From an uncultured Lachnospiraceae bacterium (GTDB lineage: Bacteria; Bacillota; Clostridia; Lachnospirales; Lachnospiraceae): a DNA stretch of 64,000 nucleotides. The DNA lies in the NCBI GenBank assembly GCA_946040795.1, contig CAMGCK010000001.1, forward strand, positions 23,619 through 87,618, given 5' to 3'. Each line of letters starts with the position of its first letter. Position 1 is the first letter of the stretch. Below are positions 1 through 8,784 of this stretch, in pieces. Position numbers and translations under genes: made by a program. The notes under the pieces were generated by a model. The model was given only the letters and a program-made list of their open reading frames with translations. It had not been told where the DNA came from and did not search any database.

Positions 1-855
1 AACGAGCCGATGGCGCAGTACACCACCTTCGGTACCGGCGGTCCCGCGGATCTTTTCATCCGGCCGGACAGCCGGGAAAAACTGGAAGCGGTCCTTGCGG
101 CTTTGAAGGAAAGCGGTACGCCCTGCTTCATTCTGGGACGCGGAAGCAATCTTCTTGTCAGCGATGCGGGATACCGCGGCGCGGTGATCACGCTCCGAAA
201 AAGCATGGAAGCTATCACCGTGGACGGCACTCGCGTGACTGCAGAGGCCGGAGCCATGATGCCGGAGGTCGCGCTTGCGGCACTTCGGGCGGGACTTTCC
301 GGACTGGAATTTGCGTCGGGAATTCCGGGAACCATCGGCGGTGGACTCATCATGAATGCCGGCGCGTACGGTTCCGAACTGAAAAATGTGGTCTGTGAGG
401 CAGAAGTTTTAACGCCCTCCGGTGAGGTCGTTACGCTGAAGAGTGCCGAACTGGACCTTTCATACCGTCATTCCGCGCTCATGGGAACGGAAAACATCGT
501 CCTTTCCGTGACGATGGAACTGACACCCGGCAATCCGGAACAGATCCGCGCGGTCATGGATGATCTCAATAAACGACGGAGAGACAAACAGCCGCTGGAG
601 TACGGATCGGCAGGAAGTACCTTCAAACGCCCGGAAGGCTATTATGCCGGTGCGCTCATTGAAGAAGCAGGTCTGAAGGGGTTTCATGTCGGAAATGCCT
701 GGGTATCGGAAAAACACGCGGGCTTTGTGGTAAACAAAGGCGGCGCGAGCGCAGCAGAGATCATGCAGGTGATCCGTCATGTGCAGCAGGTGGTTCTGGA
801 CCGGTCCGGAGTACCGCTGGAACCGGAAGTTAGACTGTTGGGAGAATTCAATTGA
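1..855 (+). CDS. murB: UDP-N-acetylenolpyruvoylglucosamine reductase, 5' partial
   Basis: MurB reduces UDP-GlcNAc-enolpyruvate to UDP-MurNAc with NADPH and FAD, the second committed step of peptidoglycan precursor synthesis in the cytosol. The reading frame is open from base 1: the first three codons read Asn-Glu-Pro directly before the conserved start of the FAD-binding domain (MAQYTTFGTGGPADLF), so the ATG at 10 is an internal methionine and about 20 N-terminal residues lie outside the window. Visible family features are the FAD loop GRGSNLLVSD, the GIPGTIGGGLIMNAGAYG segment, the catalytic serine region GSAGSTFKRP and the C-terminal glutamate in PLEPEVRLLG. The stop overlaps the rapZ start (TGATG), so the two are translationally coupled. 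The assignment is secure; only the true start is missing. Confidence 0.95.
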   Translation, partial: NEPMAQYTTFGTGGPADLFIRPDSREKLEAVLAALKESGTPCFILGRGSNLLVSDAGYRGAVITLRKSMEAITVDGTRVTAEAGAMMPEVALAALRAGLSGLEFASGIPGTIGGGLIMNAGAYGSELKNVVCEAEVLTPSGEVVTLKSAELDLSYRHSALMGTENIVLSVTMELTPGNPEQIRAVMDDLNKRRRDKQPLEYGSAGSTFKRPEGYYAGALIEEAGLKGFHVGNAWVSEKHAGFVVNKGGASAAEIMQVIRHVQQVVLDRSGVPLEPEVRLLGEFN

Positions 856-1724
856 TGGATATGATCATTGTGACCGGCATGAGCGGATCCGGCAAGGGTA
901 CCGCGTTCAAAATGCTGGAGGACAGGGGCTATTTCTGTGTGGACAATCTGCCGGTGAAGCTTCTGGACCGCTTTCTGGATCTGACGAATACTGCGGAGGG
1001 CGCAAAGGATAAGATCGCGCTGGGCATTGACATCCGCGGCGGAGAAAATATCGATTCCATGCTGGAAACACTGGAGCAGCTGTTCGGCAAACACCGAATG
1101 TTCAAGATGCTGTACATGGACGCAAGCGATGAATGTCTGATTCGCCGCTATAAGGAATCCCGGCATGTGCACCCGCTTTATGAGACTGCGGGAAGTCTGG
1201 AAGAGGCCATTCACCTGGAACGGAAAAAGCTGGAGCCGGTCCGCAAACGGGCGGATTACGTGATCGACACATCATTCCTGTTGACGCGGGAACTGCAGAA
1301 CCGCCTGAAGGATATTTTTGAAAATCACGGTTCCTTTAAGAATCTGAATGTCACGGTCATGACCTTTGGCTTTAAGAACGGTGTACCGCAGGAGGCGGAT
1401 TTTGTGTTCGACGTGCGTTTTCTTCCGAATCCGCATTACGATCCGGTGCTGCGTCCGCATACCGGCAATGAAAAGATCATTCAGGACTATGTGCTGAACA
1501 ATCCGGAGGCGGAAGAGTTTCTGGATAAACTGTTTGCCATGTTCCGGTTCCTGATTCCGCAGTTCATGAAGGCGGAGAAGAACCAGCTGGTGATTGCCGT
1601 GGGCTGTACCGGCGGCAAGCATCGCAGTGTGTCTGTGGGCAATCGGCTGTATGAAGCGCTGAAGGAGGATACCTCCTATGGCTGCAATCTGATCCATCGG
1701 GATCTTTACAGGAACAGGAGTTGA
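855..1724 (+). CDS. rapZ: RapZ/YvcJ family nucleotide-binding protein
   Basis: RapZ-family P-loop protein of 289 residues, the normal length. In Bacillus the homologue YvcJ hydrolyses NTPs; in Escherichia coli RapZ is an RNA adaptor controlling glucosamine-6-phosphate synthase. Seen here: the P-loop near residue 9 (GMSGSGKGTAF), the family signature CVDNLP, the DIRGG strand, the HPL motif in the middle, and the C-terminal CTGGKHRSVSV. The ATG at 855 is chosen because it overlaps the murB stop and follows GGAG at 841-844; a TTG at 852 in the same frame is less likely. Oddity: the Walker A Ser/Thr that normally follows GK is glycine, with threonine one place later. yvcK (glmR), which separates rapZ and whiA in Bacillus, is not found between them here. 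Confidence 0.93.
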   Translation: MDMIIVTGMSGSGKGTAFKMLEDRGYFCVDNLPVKLLDRFLDLTNTAEGAKDKIALGIDIRGGENIDSMLETLEQLFGKHRMFKMLYMDASDECLIRRYKESRHVHPLYETAGSLEEAIHLERKKLEPVRKRADYVIDTSFLLTRELQNRLKDIFENHGSFKNLNVTVMTFGFKNGVPQEADFVFDVRFLPNPHYDPVLRPHTGNEKIIQDYVLNNPEAEEFLDKLFAMFRFLIPQFMKAEKNQLVIAVGCTGGKHRSVSVGNRLYEALKEDTSYGCNLIHRDLYRNRS

Positions 1725-1725
1725 C

Positions 1726-2421
1726 ATGACATTTTCGGCAAGGGTAAAAGAAGAGCTGAGCGGAATCGTTCCGCACAAGGAGCATTGTCTGAAAGCGGAG
1801 TTACAGGCATTCCTGGATGCGGAAGCGGCTTTTGACAAGGCGGAGATCCTGCAGCATACCTGCTGCAAGAAGGCGTTTCTTCGCGGATTGTTTCTGAAAA
1901 GCGGGTCCATCGGCGACCCGGAAAAGATCTATCATCTGGAGATCGTGTGCGAGACAGAAAGTCTTGCGGAGAAGGTACGGGATCTAATTCGAAGATTTGA
2001 ACTCAGCGCAAAAACAGTTGAACGTAAGGGACATTATGTGGTATACTTGAAAGAGGGAGACCAGATAGCGGACTTCCTTGCCCTGATTCAGGCCAATGTT
2101 TCCATGCTTAACATGGAAAACGTTCTTGTTGTAAAGGACGTCCGGAATAATCTGAACCGGCAGGTAAACTGTGAAACGGCAAATATCGGAAAGACCGTGA
2201 ATGCGGCCCATGCCCAGATCATGGACATTGAGTTCATTGAGAAGCACATCGGACTGGAAAATCTTCCGGAACAGCTGCGCGAGATCGCAAGACTCCGGCT
2301 GGAAAATCCGGAAGCCACGCTGAATGAGCTTGGAGAAATGTTGATCCCGCCCGTCGGAAAATCGGGCGTGAATCATAGACTGCGAAAACTTCATGAGATC
2401 GCAGAGGAGGAAAAATTATGA
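1726..2421 (+). CDS. whiA: WhiA-like sporulation/cell-division regulator, internally shortened
   Basis: WhiA proteins combine an N-terminal LAGLIDADG homing-endonuclease-like domain with a C-terminal helix-turn-helix and influence cell division, chromosome segregation or sporulation. This one has 231 residues against about 310-320 for the family. The first 20-odd residues (MTFSARVKEEL) and everything from HTCCKKAFLRG onward match the usual pattern, including NRQVNCETANIGKT, LPEQLREIARLR and the HTH end KSGVNHRLRKLHEIAE. The roughly 80 residues usually lying between these blocks, most of the first LAGLIDADG repeat, are absent, and the junction is in frame near residues 35-45. The gene starts one base after rapZ stops and overlaps the next gene by ATGA. 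It looks like an intact gene with a clean deletion, not a frameshift. Whether it still binds DNA normally is unknown. Confidence 0.88.
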   Translation: MTFSARVKEELSGIVPHKEHCLKAELQAFLDAEAAFDKAEILQHTCCKKAFLRGLFLKSGSIGDPEKIYHLEIVCETESLAEKVRDLIRRFELSAKTVERKGHYVVYLKEGDQIADFLALIQANVSMLNMENVLVVKDVRNNLNRQVNCETANIGKTVNAAHAQIMDIEFIEKHIGLENLPEQLREIARLRLENPEATLNELGEMLIPPVGKSGVNHRLRKLHEIAEEEKL

Positions 2422-2678
2422 AAACAAATACTGTGACAATTGGGATTCCGGACGGGCTGGATGCAAATGTGATTCCTTTATGTGTGCAGACAGCTACTAA
2501 GTTCACGTCGGAAACCACCATCAATCTTATGGACGGTACCAGAAAGATAAACGCAAGAAGTCTCATCGGACTGATGTCCATGGGGCTGACTTACGGCGAT
2601 GATGTAACCATCGTGACCAACGGACCGGAAGAGGATGCGGCCCTTGAAGCAATGACCGCCTTCTTTACCGAGGCTTAA
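2418..2678 (+). CDS. Crh-like HPr-family protein without the active-site histidine
   Basis: Small 86-residue HPr-fold protein. In phosphotransferase HPr, His15 carries phosphate from Enzyme I, and Ser46 is phosphorylated by HPr kinase to give the CcpA co-regulator. Here the His15 position is Asp15 (sequence GLDANV where HPr has GLHARP), and Arg17 and Pro18 are also changed, so it should not accept phosphate from Enzyme I. The Ser46 region is kept (NARSLIGLMSMG, Ser48 in this numbering). This pattern and the place after whiA match Bacillus crh, which has Gln15. Likely role: a regulatory target of HPr kinase linking carbon state to gene control; this is inference. The start overlaps the whiA stop and has GAGGAGG at 2404-2410. 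A true HPr lies at 54502. Confidence 0.82.
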   Translation: MKTNTVTIGIPDGLDANVIPLCVQTATKFTSETTINLMDGTRKINARSLIGLMSMGLTYGDDVTIVTNGPEEDAALEAMTAFFTEA

Positions 2679-2680
2679 AA

Positions 2681-4024
2681 ATGGATCTGTTTGATCTGAT
2701 GCAGGAGACTTCTTCAAAAAAGGAGTCTCCTCTTGCGTCCAGGCTGAGACCCAAAAAACTGGATGAGATCGTGGGACAGAAGCATATTCTGTCTCCGAAC
2801 AGCCTGCTGTACCGTGCAATCAAGGCGGACAAGCTGAGTTCGCTGATTTTTTACGGCCCTCCGGGAACCGGAAAGACCACTATTGCCAAGGTCATTGCCA
2901 ACACCACCAGCGCGGAATTTCTGCAGATGAACGCGACCATGGCCGGTAAAAAGGACATGGAAGAGGCCACGGAAAAGGCCAAACAGAACCAGCGGATGTT
3001 CGGGAAAAGGACGATCCTGTTCATCGATGAGATCCATCGTTTCAATAAATCCCAGCAGGATTATCTGCTGCCTTTTGTGGAGGACGGCACGGTCGTTCTG
3101 ATCGGGGCAACCACGGAAAACCCGTATTTTGAAGTCAACGGGGCACTTCTTTCACGCTCCGTCATTTTTGAACTGAAGCCGCTCACTAAGGACGATGTAC
3201 GTGAGCTCATCCATCGCGCGGTGACGGACTCGGAAAACGGAATGGGAGCCTTTAAGGCTGTTATGACCGATGAGGCCGTGGACTTTATTGCCGACATGGC
3301 AAACGGCGACGCAAGAAGCGCGCTGAATGCTGTGGAACTGGGCATCCTGACCACGGACCGGAGTGCGGACGGAATAATCCACTTTGATATTTCTGTTGCG
3401 CAGGAATGCATTCAGAAACGGGTCTTAAAATATGACAAGGACGGAGATCAGCATTATGATACGATCTCCGCATTTATAAAGAGCATGCGCGGGTCGGACC
3501 CGGATGCAGCGGTCTATTATCTGGCGCGGATGCTGACCGCGGGGGAGGATATCAAGTTCATTGCCCGCCGCATCATGATCTGCGCGGCAGAGGATGTGGG
3601 CATCGCGGATCCGCAGGCACTGGTTGTGGCTACGGCGGCATCGCAGGCCATTGAACGCATCGGCATGCCGGAAGCGCAGCTCATTCTTTCCGAAGCAGCC
3701 ATCTATGTGGCCACGGCGCCCAAGTCCAATGCCTGCACAACGGCCATTGAGAGTGCCATGGGCGCAGTGCAGCGCACCAAGGTGGAAACGCTTCCCAATC
3801 ATCTGAAGGACGCGCATTATAAGGCGGCGTCCAAACTGGGACATGGTGTGGATTACAAATACGCGCATCTGTATCCCAATCATTATGTGGAGCAGCAATA
3901 TCTGCCGGATGAACTTCTGGGTTCCCGGTTTTATTACCCCACAGCGAACGGACACGAACAGGAGGTCCGGGACTGGTTTGAATTCATAAGACCGGGATAC
4001 ACCCGGGAGGAGGAAAAATCATGA
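2681..4024 (+). CDS. rarA: Replication-associated recombination protein A, AAA+ ATPase
   Basis: RarA (MgsA) is a clamp-loader-like AAA+ ATPase acting at stalled replication forks. The protein has 447 residues, normal for the family. The N-terminal leader names the fold ([18 protein letters not shown]), followed by Walker [10 protein letters not shown], Walker [11 protein letters not shown], the sensor/arginine region [13 protein letters not shown] and LLSRS, and the C-terminal tetramerisation domain with [14 protein letters not shown] and [13 protein letters not shown]. It starts two bases after the Crh-like gene, with GAGG at 2670-2673, and overlaps the peptidase gene downstream by ATGA, so it sits inside a continuous transcription unit. 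No unusual features. Confidence 0.95.
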   Translation: MDLFDLMQETSSKKESPLASRLRPKKLDEIVGQKHILSPNSLLYRAIKADKLSSLIFYGPPGTGKTTIAKVIANTTSAEFLQMNATMAGKKDMEEATEKAKQNQRMFGKRTILFIDEIHRFNKSQQDYLLPFVEDGTVVLIGATTENPYFEVNGALLSRSVIFELKPLTKDDVRELIHRAVTDSENGMGAFKAVMTDEAVDFIADMANGDARSALNAVELGILTTDRSADGIIHFDISVAQECIQKRVLKYDKDGDQHYDTISAFIKSMRGSDPDAAVYYLARMLTAGEDIKFIARRIMICAAEDVGIADPQALVVATAASQAIERIGMPEAQLILSEAAIYVATAPKSNACTTAIESAMGAVQRTKVETLPNHLKDAHYKAASKLGHGVDYKYAHLYPNHYVEQQYLPDELLGSRFYYPTANGHEQEVRDWFEFIRPGYTREEEKS

Positions 4025-5817
4025 ACAGTGACAGACTGACTGCGTTAAGAGGCCTCATGATGGAGCGTGAGATCGACATCTATGTCATTCCCACTGCGGA
4101 TTTTCATGAGTCTGAGTACGTAGGCGAATACTTCAAAGCACGGAAATACATGACCGGCTTTACCGGTTCAGCCGGTGTGGCTGTCGTGACGATGAAGAAT
4201 GCCGGGCTCTGGACGGACGGCCGTTATTTTATTCAGGCGGAGCGTCAGCTGGAGGGCAGCGGATTTGATCTTTACCGCATGGCTGAACCCGGGGTTCCCA
4301 CCGTGGATGAATTCATTGAAGCAAGTCTTCCGGAAAACGGTGTGATCGGCTTTGACGGCCGCGTGATCAATGCCGCATGGGGACTGCGTCTGCAGAAGAT
4401 CGCTGAGAAGGCCGGCGGCCGCGTTTATGCGTCCGAGGATCTGGTGGATATCATCTGGGAGGATCGTCCGGCGCTTTCAGCAGAAGCTGCCTGGATCTTA
4501 AAAGAGGAATATGCCGGTGAAAGCTGCGCGTCCAAACTGGAGCGTGTGCGCGAAGTCATGAAGAAGGAAAAGGCCAATGTTCTGATCATGACCTCCCTCG
4601 ATGACATTGCCTGGCTTCTGAATATCCGCGGAAACGACGCTGTTCATTTCCCCATCGTCCTTTCATACCTTGTCATGACGCTGAAGGGCTGCATTTTATA
4701 TGTTCAACCGCAGGCACTGGACAATGAAATGAAGGAATATCTGGCTGCGAATCATGTATCCGTGGCGGATTATGAAGACATCTACATGATGGCTGACCGC
4801 ATGGCAGAAAAGTCTATGGGCCGCGTCATGATGGATGTGAGCCGCGTGAACTACCGTATTTACCGTTCCGTGGTCAAGGGAAGCGAGATCGTGAATCGTC
4901 CGAATCCCACCGTTCTCATGAAGTCCATCAAGAATCCGGTGGAAGCGGACAATATCATCCGCGCGCACATCAAGGACGGCGTGGCCATGACCAAGTGGAT
5001 CTGCTGGCTGAAGAAGAATGTGGCGTCCGGTGAACTGACCGAGGCCACGGCTGCAGATAAGCTGGAAGATTTCCGATGCGAGCAGGAAGGCTTCCTGGAT
5101 GTCAGCTTTGATACCATTGCCGCATATCAGGAAAACGGTGCCATGATGCACTACAAGGCCGAGCCGGAGACGGCAGCGGTCATCAAGCCGGAAGGCTTCT
5201 TCCTGGTGGACTCCGGCGGACATTACATGGAAGGTTCAACGGATATCACCCGTACCATCGTGGTGGGTCCGATCACCGATAAGCAGAAGGAACTCTTTAC
5301 CGTTGTCCTTCGTTCCTGCCTGAATCTGGCAGCTGCCAAGTTCCTGTACGGCTGTACCGGTCAGAATCTGGACATTCTGTCCCGCGGACCGCTGTGGGAG
5401 CTGGGACTTGATTATCGCTGCGGCACCGGCCACGGCGTGGGTTATCTTCTGAATATTCACGAAGCCCCCAACGGCTTCCGCTGGCGTCATGTTCCGGAGC
5501 GGAATGATAGCGCGGTTCTGGAAGAAGGCATGATCACCACCGATGAGCCCGGCGTATACTTAGAGGGTGAGTTCGGTATCCGTACGGAGAACGAGCTTCT
5601 CTGCCGGAAGTCCGAAAAGACCGAGTATGGTCAGTACATGGAATTCCAGACCATCACATTCTGCCCCATCGATCTGGAGGCGGTGGACCGCGAGGCCATG
5701 ACCAAGAAGGAACGCAAGCTGCTGAATGATTACCACAAGATGGTACGGGAAGTAATTTCTCCGTACCTGACAGAAGAGGAGCGTTTATGGCTCCGCTATG
5801 AAACAAGGGAGATCTGA
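4021..5817 (+). CDS. pepP: Xaa-Pro aminopeptidase, M24B family
   Basis: Cytosolic metallopeptidase of 598 residues that should remove N-terminal residues linked to proline. The layout is that of the long aminopeptidase P type: two N-terminal creatinase-like domains (roughly residues 1-310), then a C-terminal pita-bread catalytic domain. The five metal ligands can be read: two aspartates in VDSGGHYMEGSTDITRT, the histidine in GTGHGVGYLLNIHEAP, and glutamates in TTDEPGVYLEG and FGIRTENE. No signal peptide. It overlaps rarA by ATGA and is followed at once by an M18 aminopeptidase, so two exopeptidases of different specificity are probably made together. The symbol is by family, not by proven orthology. 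Confidence 0.93.
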   Translation: MNSDRLTALRGLMMEREIDIYVIPTADFHESEYVGEYFKARKYMTGFTGSAGVAVVTMKNAGLWTDGRYFIQAERQLEGSGFDLYRMAEPGVPTVDEFIEASLPENGVIGFDGRVINAAWGLRLQKIAEKAGGRVYASEDLVDIIWEDRPALSAEAAWILKEEYAGESCASKLERVREVMKKEKANVLIMTSLDDIAWLLNIRGNDAVHFPIVLSYLVMTLKGCILYVQPQALDNEMKEYLAANHVSVADYEDIYMMADRMAEKSMGRVMMDVSRVNYRIYRSVVKGSEIVNRPNPTVLMKSIKNPVEADNIIRAHIKDGVAMTKWICWLKKNVASGELTEATAADKLEDFRCEQEGFLDVSFDTIAAYQENGAMMHYKAEPETAAVIKPEGFFLVDSGGHYMEGSTDITRTIVVGPITDKQKELFTVVLRSCLNLAAAKFLYGCTGQNLDILSRGPLWELGLDYRCGTGHGVGYLLNIHEAPNGFRWRHVPERNDSAVLEEGMITTDEPGVYLEGEFGIRTENELLCRKSEKTEYGQYMEFQTITFCPIDLEAVDREAMTKKERKLLNDYHKMVREVISPYLTEEERLWLRYETREI

Positions 5818-5818
5818 C

Positions 5819-7198
5819 ATGGAAAAGAAAAATGCATGGCTCGGATATGACGAGACTGAACTGAAGAAACTGAACGAACTGAACGAAGAGTACAAGCATT
5901 ACATTTCCTTCGGCAAGACGGAAAGAAGAGCGGTGGCTGAAGCGGTCCGCCTTGCTGAAGAAGCAGGCTATGTGAATCTTGAGAAGCTGATCGCAGACGG
6001 CACTCCGGTTAAAGCCGGCGATAAGATCTACGCTGTGGGCATGAAGAAGACCCTGGCCCTGTTCACCATCGGTGAAGAGCCCATGGAAAAGGGCATGAAC
6101 ATCCTTGGTGCACATGTAGACTCTCCGCGTATGGATATCAAACAGGTTCCGCTTTATGAGGATCATGAATTTGCATATCTGGATACCCATTATTACGGCG
6201 GTATAAAGAAATATCAGTGGGTCACCATTCCGCTTGCGCTGTATGGCGTGATCGTGAAGAAGGACGGTACGGTAGTCGATGTGGAGATCGGCGACCGCGA
6301 CGAGGACCCGATTCTCGGCATCACTGATCTTCTGATCCATCTTTCTGCGGATCAGATGCAGAAGAAGGCCAGTGTGGTCATCGAGGGCGAGGATCTGAAC
6401 CTGATGATCGGTTCTAAGCCGCTGGAAGGTGAGGAAAAGGATGCTGTCAAGGCACAGATGCTGAAGTTCTTCAAGGAAGAGTACGATGTGGAAGAGGATG
6501 ATTTCCTGTCCGCTGAGCTTGAAGTTGTACCGGCCGGCAAGGCGCGTGACTTTGGTCTGGATCGCTCCATGGTTGCAGGCTACGGCCAGGATGACCGTGT
6601 ATGCGCGTTCACCTCTCTGAAAGGCTTTCTGGATGCAGGGGTCTGCAAGAGAACTTCCGTATGTCTGTTAACGGATAAGGAAGAAGTCGGTTCCATCGGC
6701 GCTACCGGCGCGCAGTCCATGTTCTTTGAGAATGCGGTTGCGGAAATCATGAATCTGATGGGCATCGATTCCAACCTGGCAGTTCGTCGCTGTCTGCAGC
6801 ACTGCCGCATGCTTTCATCGGATGTCGGCGCTGCTTTTGATCCGAACTTTGCAGGTGTGAATGAAGCAAAGAACACCGCATACTTCGGTTACGGCGTACT
6901 GTTCATGAAGTTTACCGGCCGCGGCGGCAAGTCCGGCTCCAACGATGCCAATGCGGAATATTTTGCAGATGTTCGCCGTATCATGGATGATAACGGTGTC
7001 CGTTTCCAGACCGCAGAACTGGGCCGTGTGGACCAGGGCGGCGGCGGAACCATCGCTTACATTTCCGCGAAGTACGGTATGGAAGTGCTGGATGCAGGCG
7101 TTCCGGTCCTGTCTATGCACGCTCCGTGGGAGATCTGCTCCAAGTCCGATATTTACGAAGCAAAGAAGGCTTACGAGGCGTTCCTGAAGGAAGCCTGA
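5819..7198 (+). CDS. Aminopeptidase, M18 family
   Basis: Zinc aminopeptidase of 459 residues in the M18 (aspartyl aminopeptidase-like) family. Metal-binding and catalytic stretches are visible: LGAHVDSPRMDIK (His and Asp), GQDDRVCAF, the Glu-Glu pair in TDKEEVGSIGATGAQS, and the C-terminal HAPWEICSKSD. An upstream in-frame ATG at 5798 lies inside the preceding gene; the ATG at 5819 is preferred because AGGGAGA at 5806-5812 stands six bases before it and family proteins begin at about this point. It follows the M24 gene by one base. Expected job: cytosolic peptide turnover. A hairpin at 7224-7245 follows the stop. Confidence 0.92.
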   Translation: MEKKNAWLGYDETELKKLNELNEEYKHYISFGKTERRAVAEAVRLAEEAGYVNLEKLIADGTPVKAGDKIYAVGMKKTLALFTIGEEPMEKGMNILGAHVDSPRMDIKQVPLYEDHEFAYLDTHYYGGIKKYQWVTIPLALYGVIVKKDGTVVDVEIGDRDEDPILGITDLLIHLSADQMQKKASVVIEGEDLNLMIGSKPLEGEEKDAVKAQMLKFFKEEYDVEEDDFLSAELEVVPAGKARDFGLDRSMVAGYGQDDRVCAFTSLKGFLDAGVCKRTSVCLLTDKEEVGSIGATGAQSMFFENAVAEIMNLMGIDSNLAVRRCLQHCRMLSSDVGAAFDPNFAGVNEAKNTAYFGYGVLFMKFTGRGGKSGSNDANAEYFADVRRIMDDNGVRFQTAELGRVDQGGGGTIAYISAKYGMEVLDAGVPVLSMHAPWEICSKSDIYEAKKAYEAFLKEA

Positions 7199-7223
7199 GC
7201 CTGATCAGAAACCATGCAGTATC

Positions 7224-7245
7224 AGCCGGGGGATCTCCTCCGGCT
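7224..7245 (+). terminator. GC-rich hairpin after the M18 gene, weak terminator
   Basis: A 10-bp stem (left arm AGCCGGGGGA, right arm TCCTCCGGCT, one G-T pair) closes a two-base loop between the M18 stop and the maf start. Only a poor T-tract follows (GTTGC), so it may slow or partly end transcription, or act as an RNA-processing site between the peptidase and maf parts of the operon. Its termination strength is inferred. Confidence 0.4.
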
Positions 7246-7273
7246 GTTGCGGCAGATGGGGAAAGAGATCAAT

Positions 7274-7843
7274 ATGGAAAAACTGATACTTGCGTCCGGT
7301 TCCCCCAGAAGAAAAGAACTGCTGGAAAATGCCGGATATGAATTTGAGATCATTGTCAGCCATTGTGAGGAAAATTACACATCGGTCAAGCCGTATGACG
7401 TGGTCAGTGAGCTGGCACTTCTGAAGGCACGGGATGTAGCGGCCAAGATGACGGAAGATTGTCTGGTCATCGGTGCCGATACCATTGTGGCAGTGGACGA
7501 TATGATCCTCGGAAAGCCCGCGGATGAAGAAGACGCGGTGCGGATGATCGCCTCCTTCCAGGGAAGAGCCCATCAGGTCTATACCGGTTTGGCGCTGGTA
7601 CGCGTGAAGGACGGAAAGACAGAAGAAAAGATTTTTTATGAATGCACGGATGTTCATGTGGTCCCGATGACGGAAGTACAGATCCGGGACTATGTGGCGA
7701 CCGGCGAATGCATGGACGCGGCCGGATCCTATAAAATTCAGGGTGGATTCGGAAAGTACATCGATCGTTTTGAAGGCGACCGGGATAACATCATCGGATT
7801 TCCGGTGGCACGATTTGAGAAAGAACTGCAGGCATTTACGTGA
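7274..7843 (+). CDS. maf: Maf-family nucleoside triphosphate pyrophosphatase
   Basis: Maf proteins hydrolyse non-canonical or canonical NTPs (dTTP, UTP, or m5UTP/CTP-type substrates) to monophosphates and have been linked to septum control in Bacillus. Family motifs are present: LASGSPRRKELL at the N-terminus, the catalytic aspartate in GADTIV, and LGKPADEEDA. Length 189 residues, normal. The frame is open further upstream to 7214, but those codons cover the hairpin at 7224-7245; the ATG at 7274 gives the conserved N-terminus and is preceded by a GGGGAAAGAG stretch. The stop overlaps the GTG start of the next gene. The exact nucleotide preference cannot be read with certainty. Confidence 0.93.
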   Translation: MEKLILASGSPRRKELLENAGYEFEIIVSHCEENYTSVKPYDVVSELALLKARDVAAKMTEDCLVIGADTIVAVDDMILGKPADEEDAVRMIASFQGRAHQVYTGLALVRVKDGKTEEKIFYECTDVHVVPMTEVQIRDYVATGECMDAAGSYKIQGGFGKYIDRFEGDRDNIIGFPVARFEKELQAFT

Positions 7844-8721
7844 TTACGACAACAGAGACCGAAGTTTGGGAAGCGCTTCCCGAAATCGGCAGGAATTTTC
7901 ATAAGTTTGACCGTGGCAGGCTGTTTCTCATTGCCGGTTCGGAAGGGATGGCCGGCGCGGCGATCATGGCCGGAAGAGCGGCACTCCGAAGCGGTGTGGG
8001 GTTCCTGGATATTGCCATGCCGAAGAGCATTTATCCGATCGTGACGGCTGCCATTCCGGAAGCCGTGTGCAGTGTGTACGATCCCGAGGATACCGTACAG
8101 ATGCGGCAGGTGCTGGCGGATGGAATCCGGAAATCGAGAGCGGTGGCCGTCGGATGCGGTCTTGGCATGCTTCGGGAACGGGTGTGCCCCATCGTGCTGG
8201 AATACTGCGACAAGCCGCTCCTCATGGACGCGGACGGCTTGAATTATCTGGCGGAGACCTTTGTGGAAACGGAAAGTATAAAAACCGGTGATCTTATACT
8301 GACGCCGCACAGCGGGGAGATGGGAAGACTCATCGGCCGGACCGGTCGGGAAGTGGAAGCGGACCGTATGGATGCGGCGCTTGAAGCAGCTGCACGGTAT
8401 CATGCAGCGGTGCTGCTCAAGGGGCCGGAGACACTGATTGTAAAAGAAGGGCGTGAAGCGCATGTGAATTCCACCGGAAACCCGGGAATGGCACGGGCCG
8501 GCTCCGGAGATACGCTGACCGGGATCATCGGCGCGCTGATGGCGCAGGGAGAGGACGGCTTTACGGCAGCCTGGTCCGGCGCGTATATTCACGGTATGGC
8601 GGGAGACCTTGCAAAAGCGCGTTTTTCCGAGCGGTGTATGCTGCCGAGCGATATGGCGGAAATGCTGCCGGAAGTCTTTATATCATTGGAATCCCGTGCG
8701 ACAGAGTGCGGCAAGCTCTGA
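7840..8721 (+). CDS. nnrD: ADP/ATP-dependent (S)-NAD(P)H-hydrate dehydratase
   Basis: A 293-residue protein of the YjeF C-terminal (ribokinase-like) family that repairs damaged, hydrated NAD(P)H using ADP or ATP. Diagnostic parts are the substrate loop early in the protein (LFLIAGSEGMAGAAIMAGRAALRSG has the family pattern), the DADGLNYLAE strand, TPHSGEMGRL, and the catalytic segment GNPGMARAGSGDTLTG, which contains the anion hole and the aspartate base. The usual N-terminal epimerase domain (NnrE) is not fused and no epimerase gene is adjacent. Start is GTG at 7840, overlapping the maf stop, which implies coupled translation; the ribosome site is weak. Confidence 0.9.
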   Translation: MITTTETEVWEALPEIGRNFHKFDRGRLFLIAGSEGMAGAAIMAGRAALRSGVGFLDIAMPKSIYPIVTAAIPEAVCSVYDPEDTVQMRQVLADGIRKSRAVAVGCGLGMLRERVCPIVLEYCDKPLLMDADGLNYLAETFVETESIKTGDLILTPHSGEMGRLIGRTGREVEADRMDAALEAAARYHAAVLLKGPETLIVKEGREAHVNSTGNPGMARAGSGDTLTGIIGALMAQGEDGFTAAWSGAYIHGMAGDLAKARFSERCMLPSDMAEMLPEVFISLESRATECGKL

Positions 8722-8753
8722 AAGACGAATCACCGCTCACCGGCATTAAAACA

Positions 8754-8759
8754 TATAAT
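8754..8759 (+). promoter_or_regulatory. Possible -10 element before the M14 gene
   Basis: A perfect TATAAT stands 26 bases before the M14 start at 8785, but no convincing TTGACA-like hexamer lies 16-18 bases upstream. The gap after nnrD is only 63 bases, so read-through from the preceding operon is also possible. Confidence 0.35.
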
Positions 8760-8784
8760 ATTTAAGATCATGAAGGGAGACACG

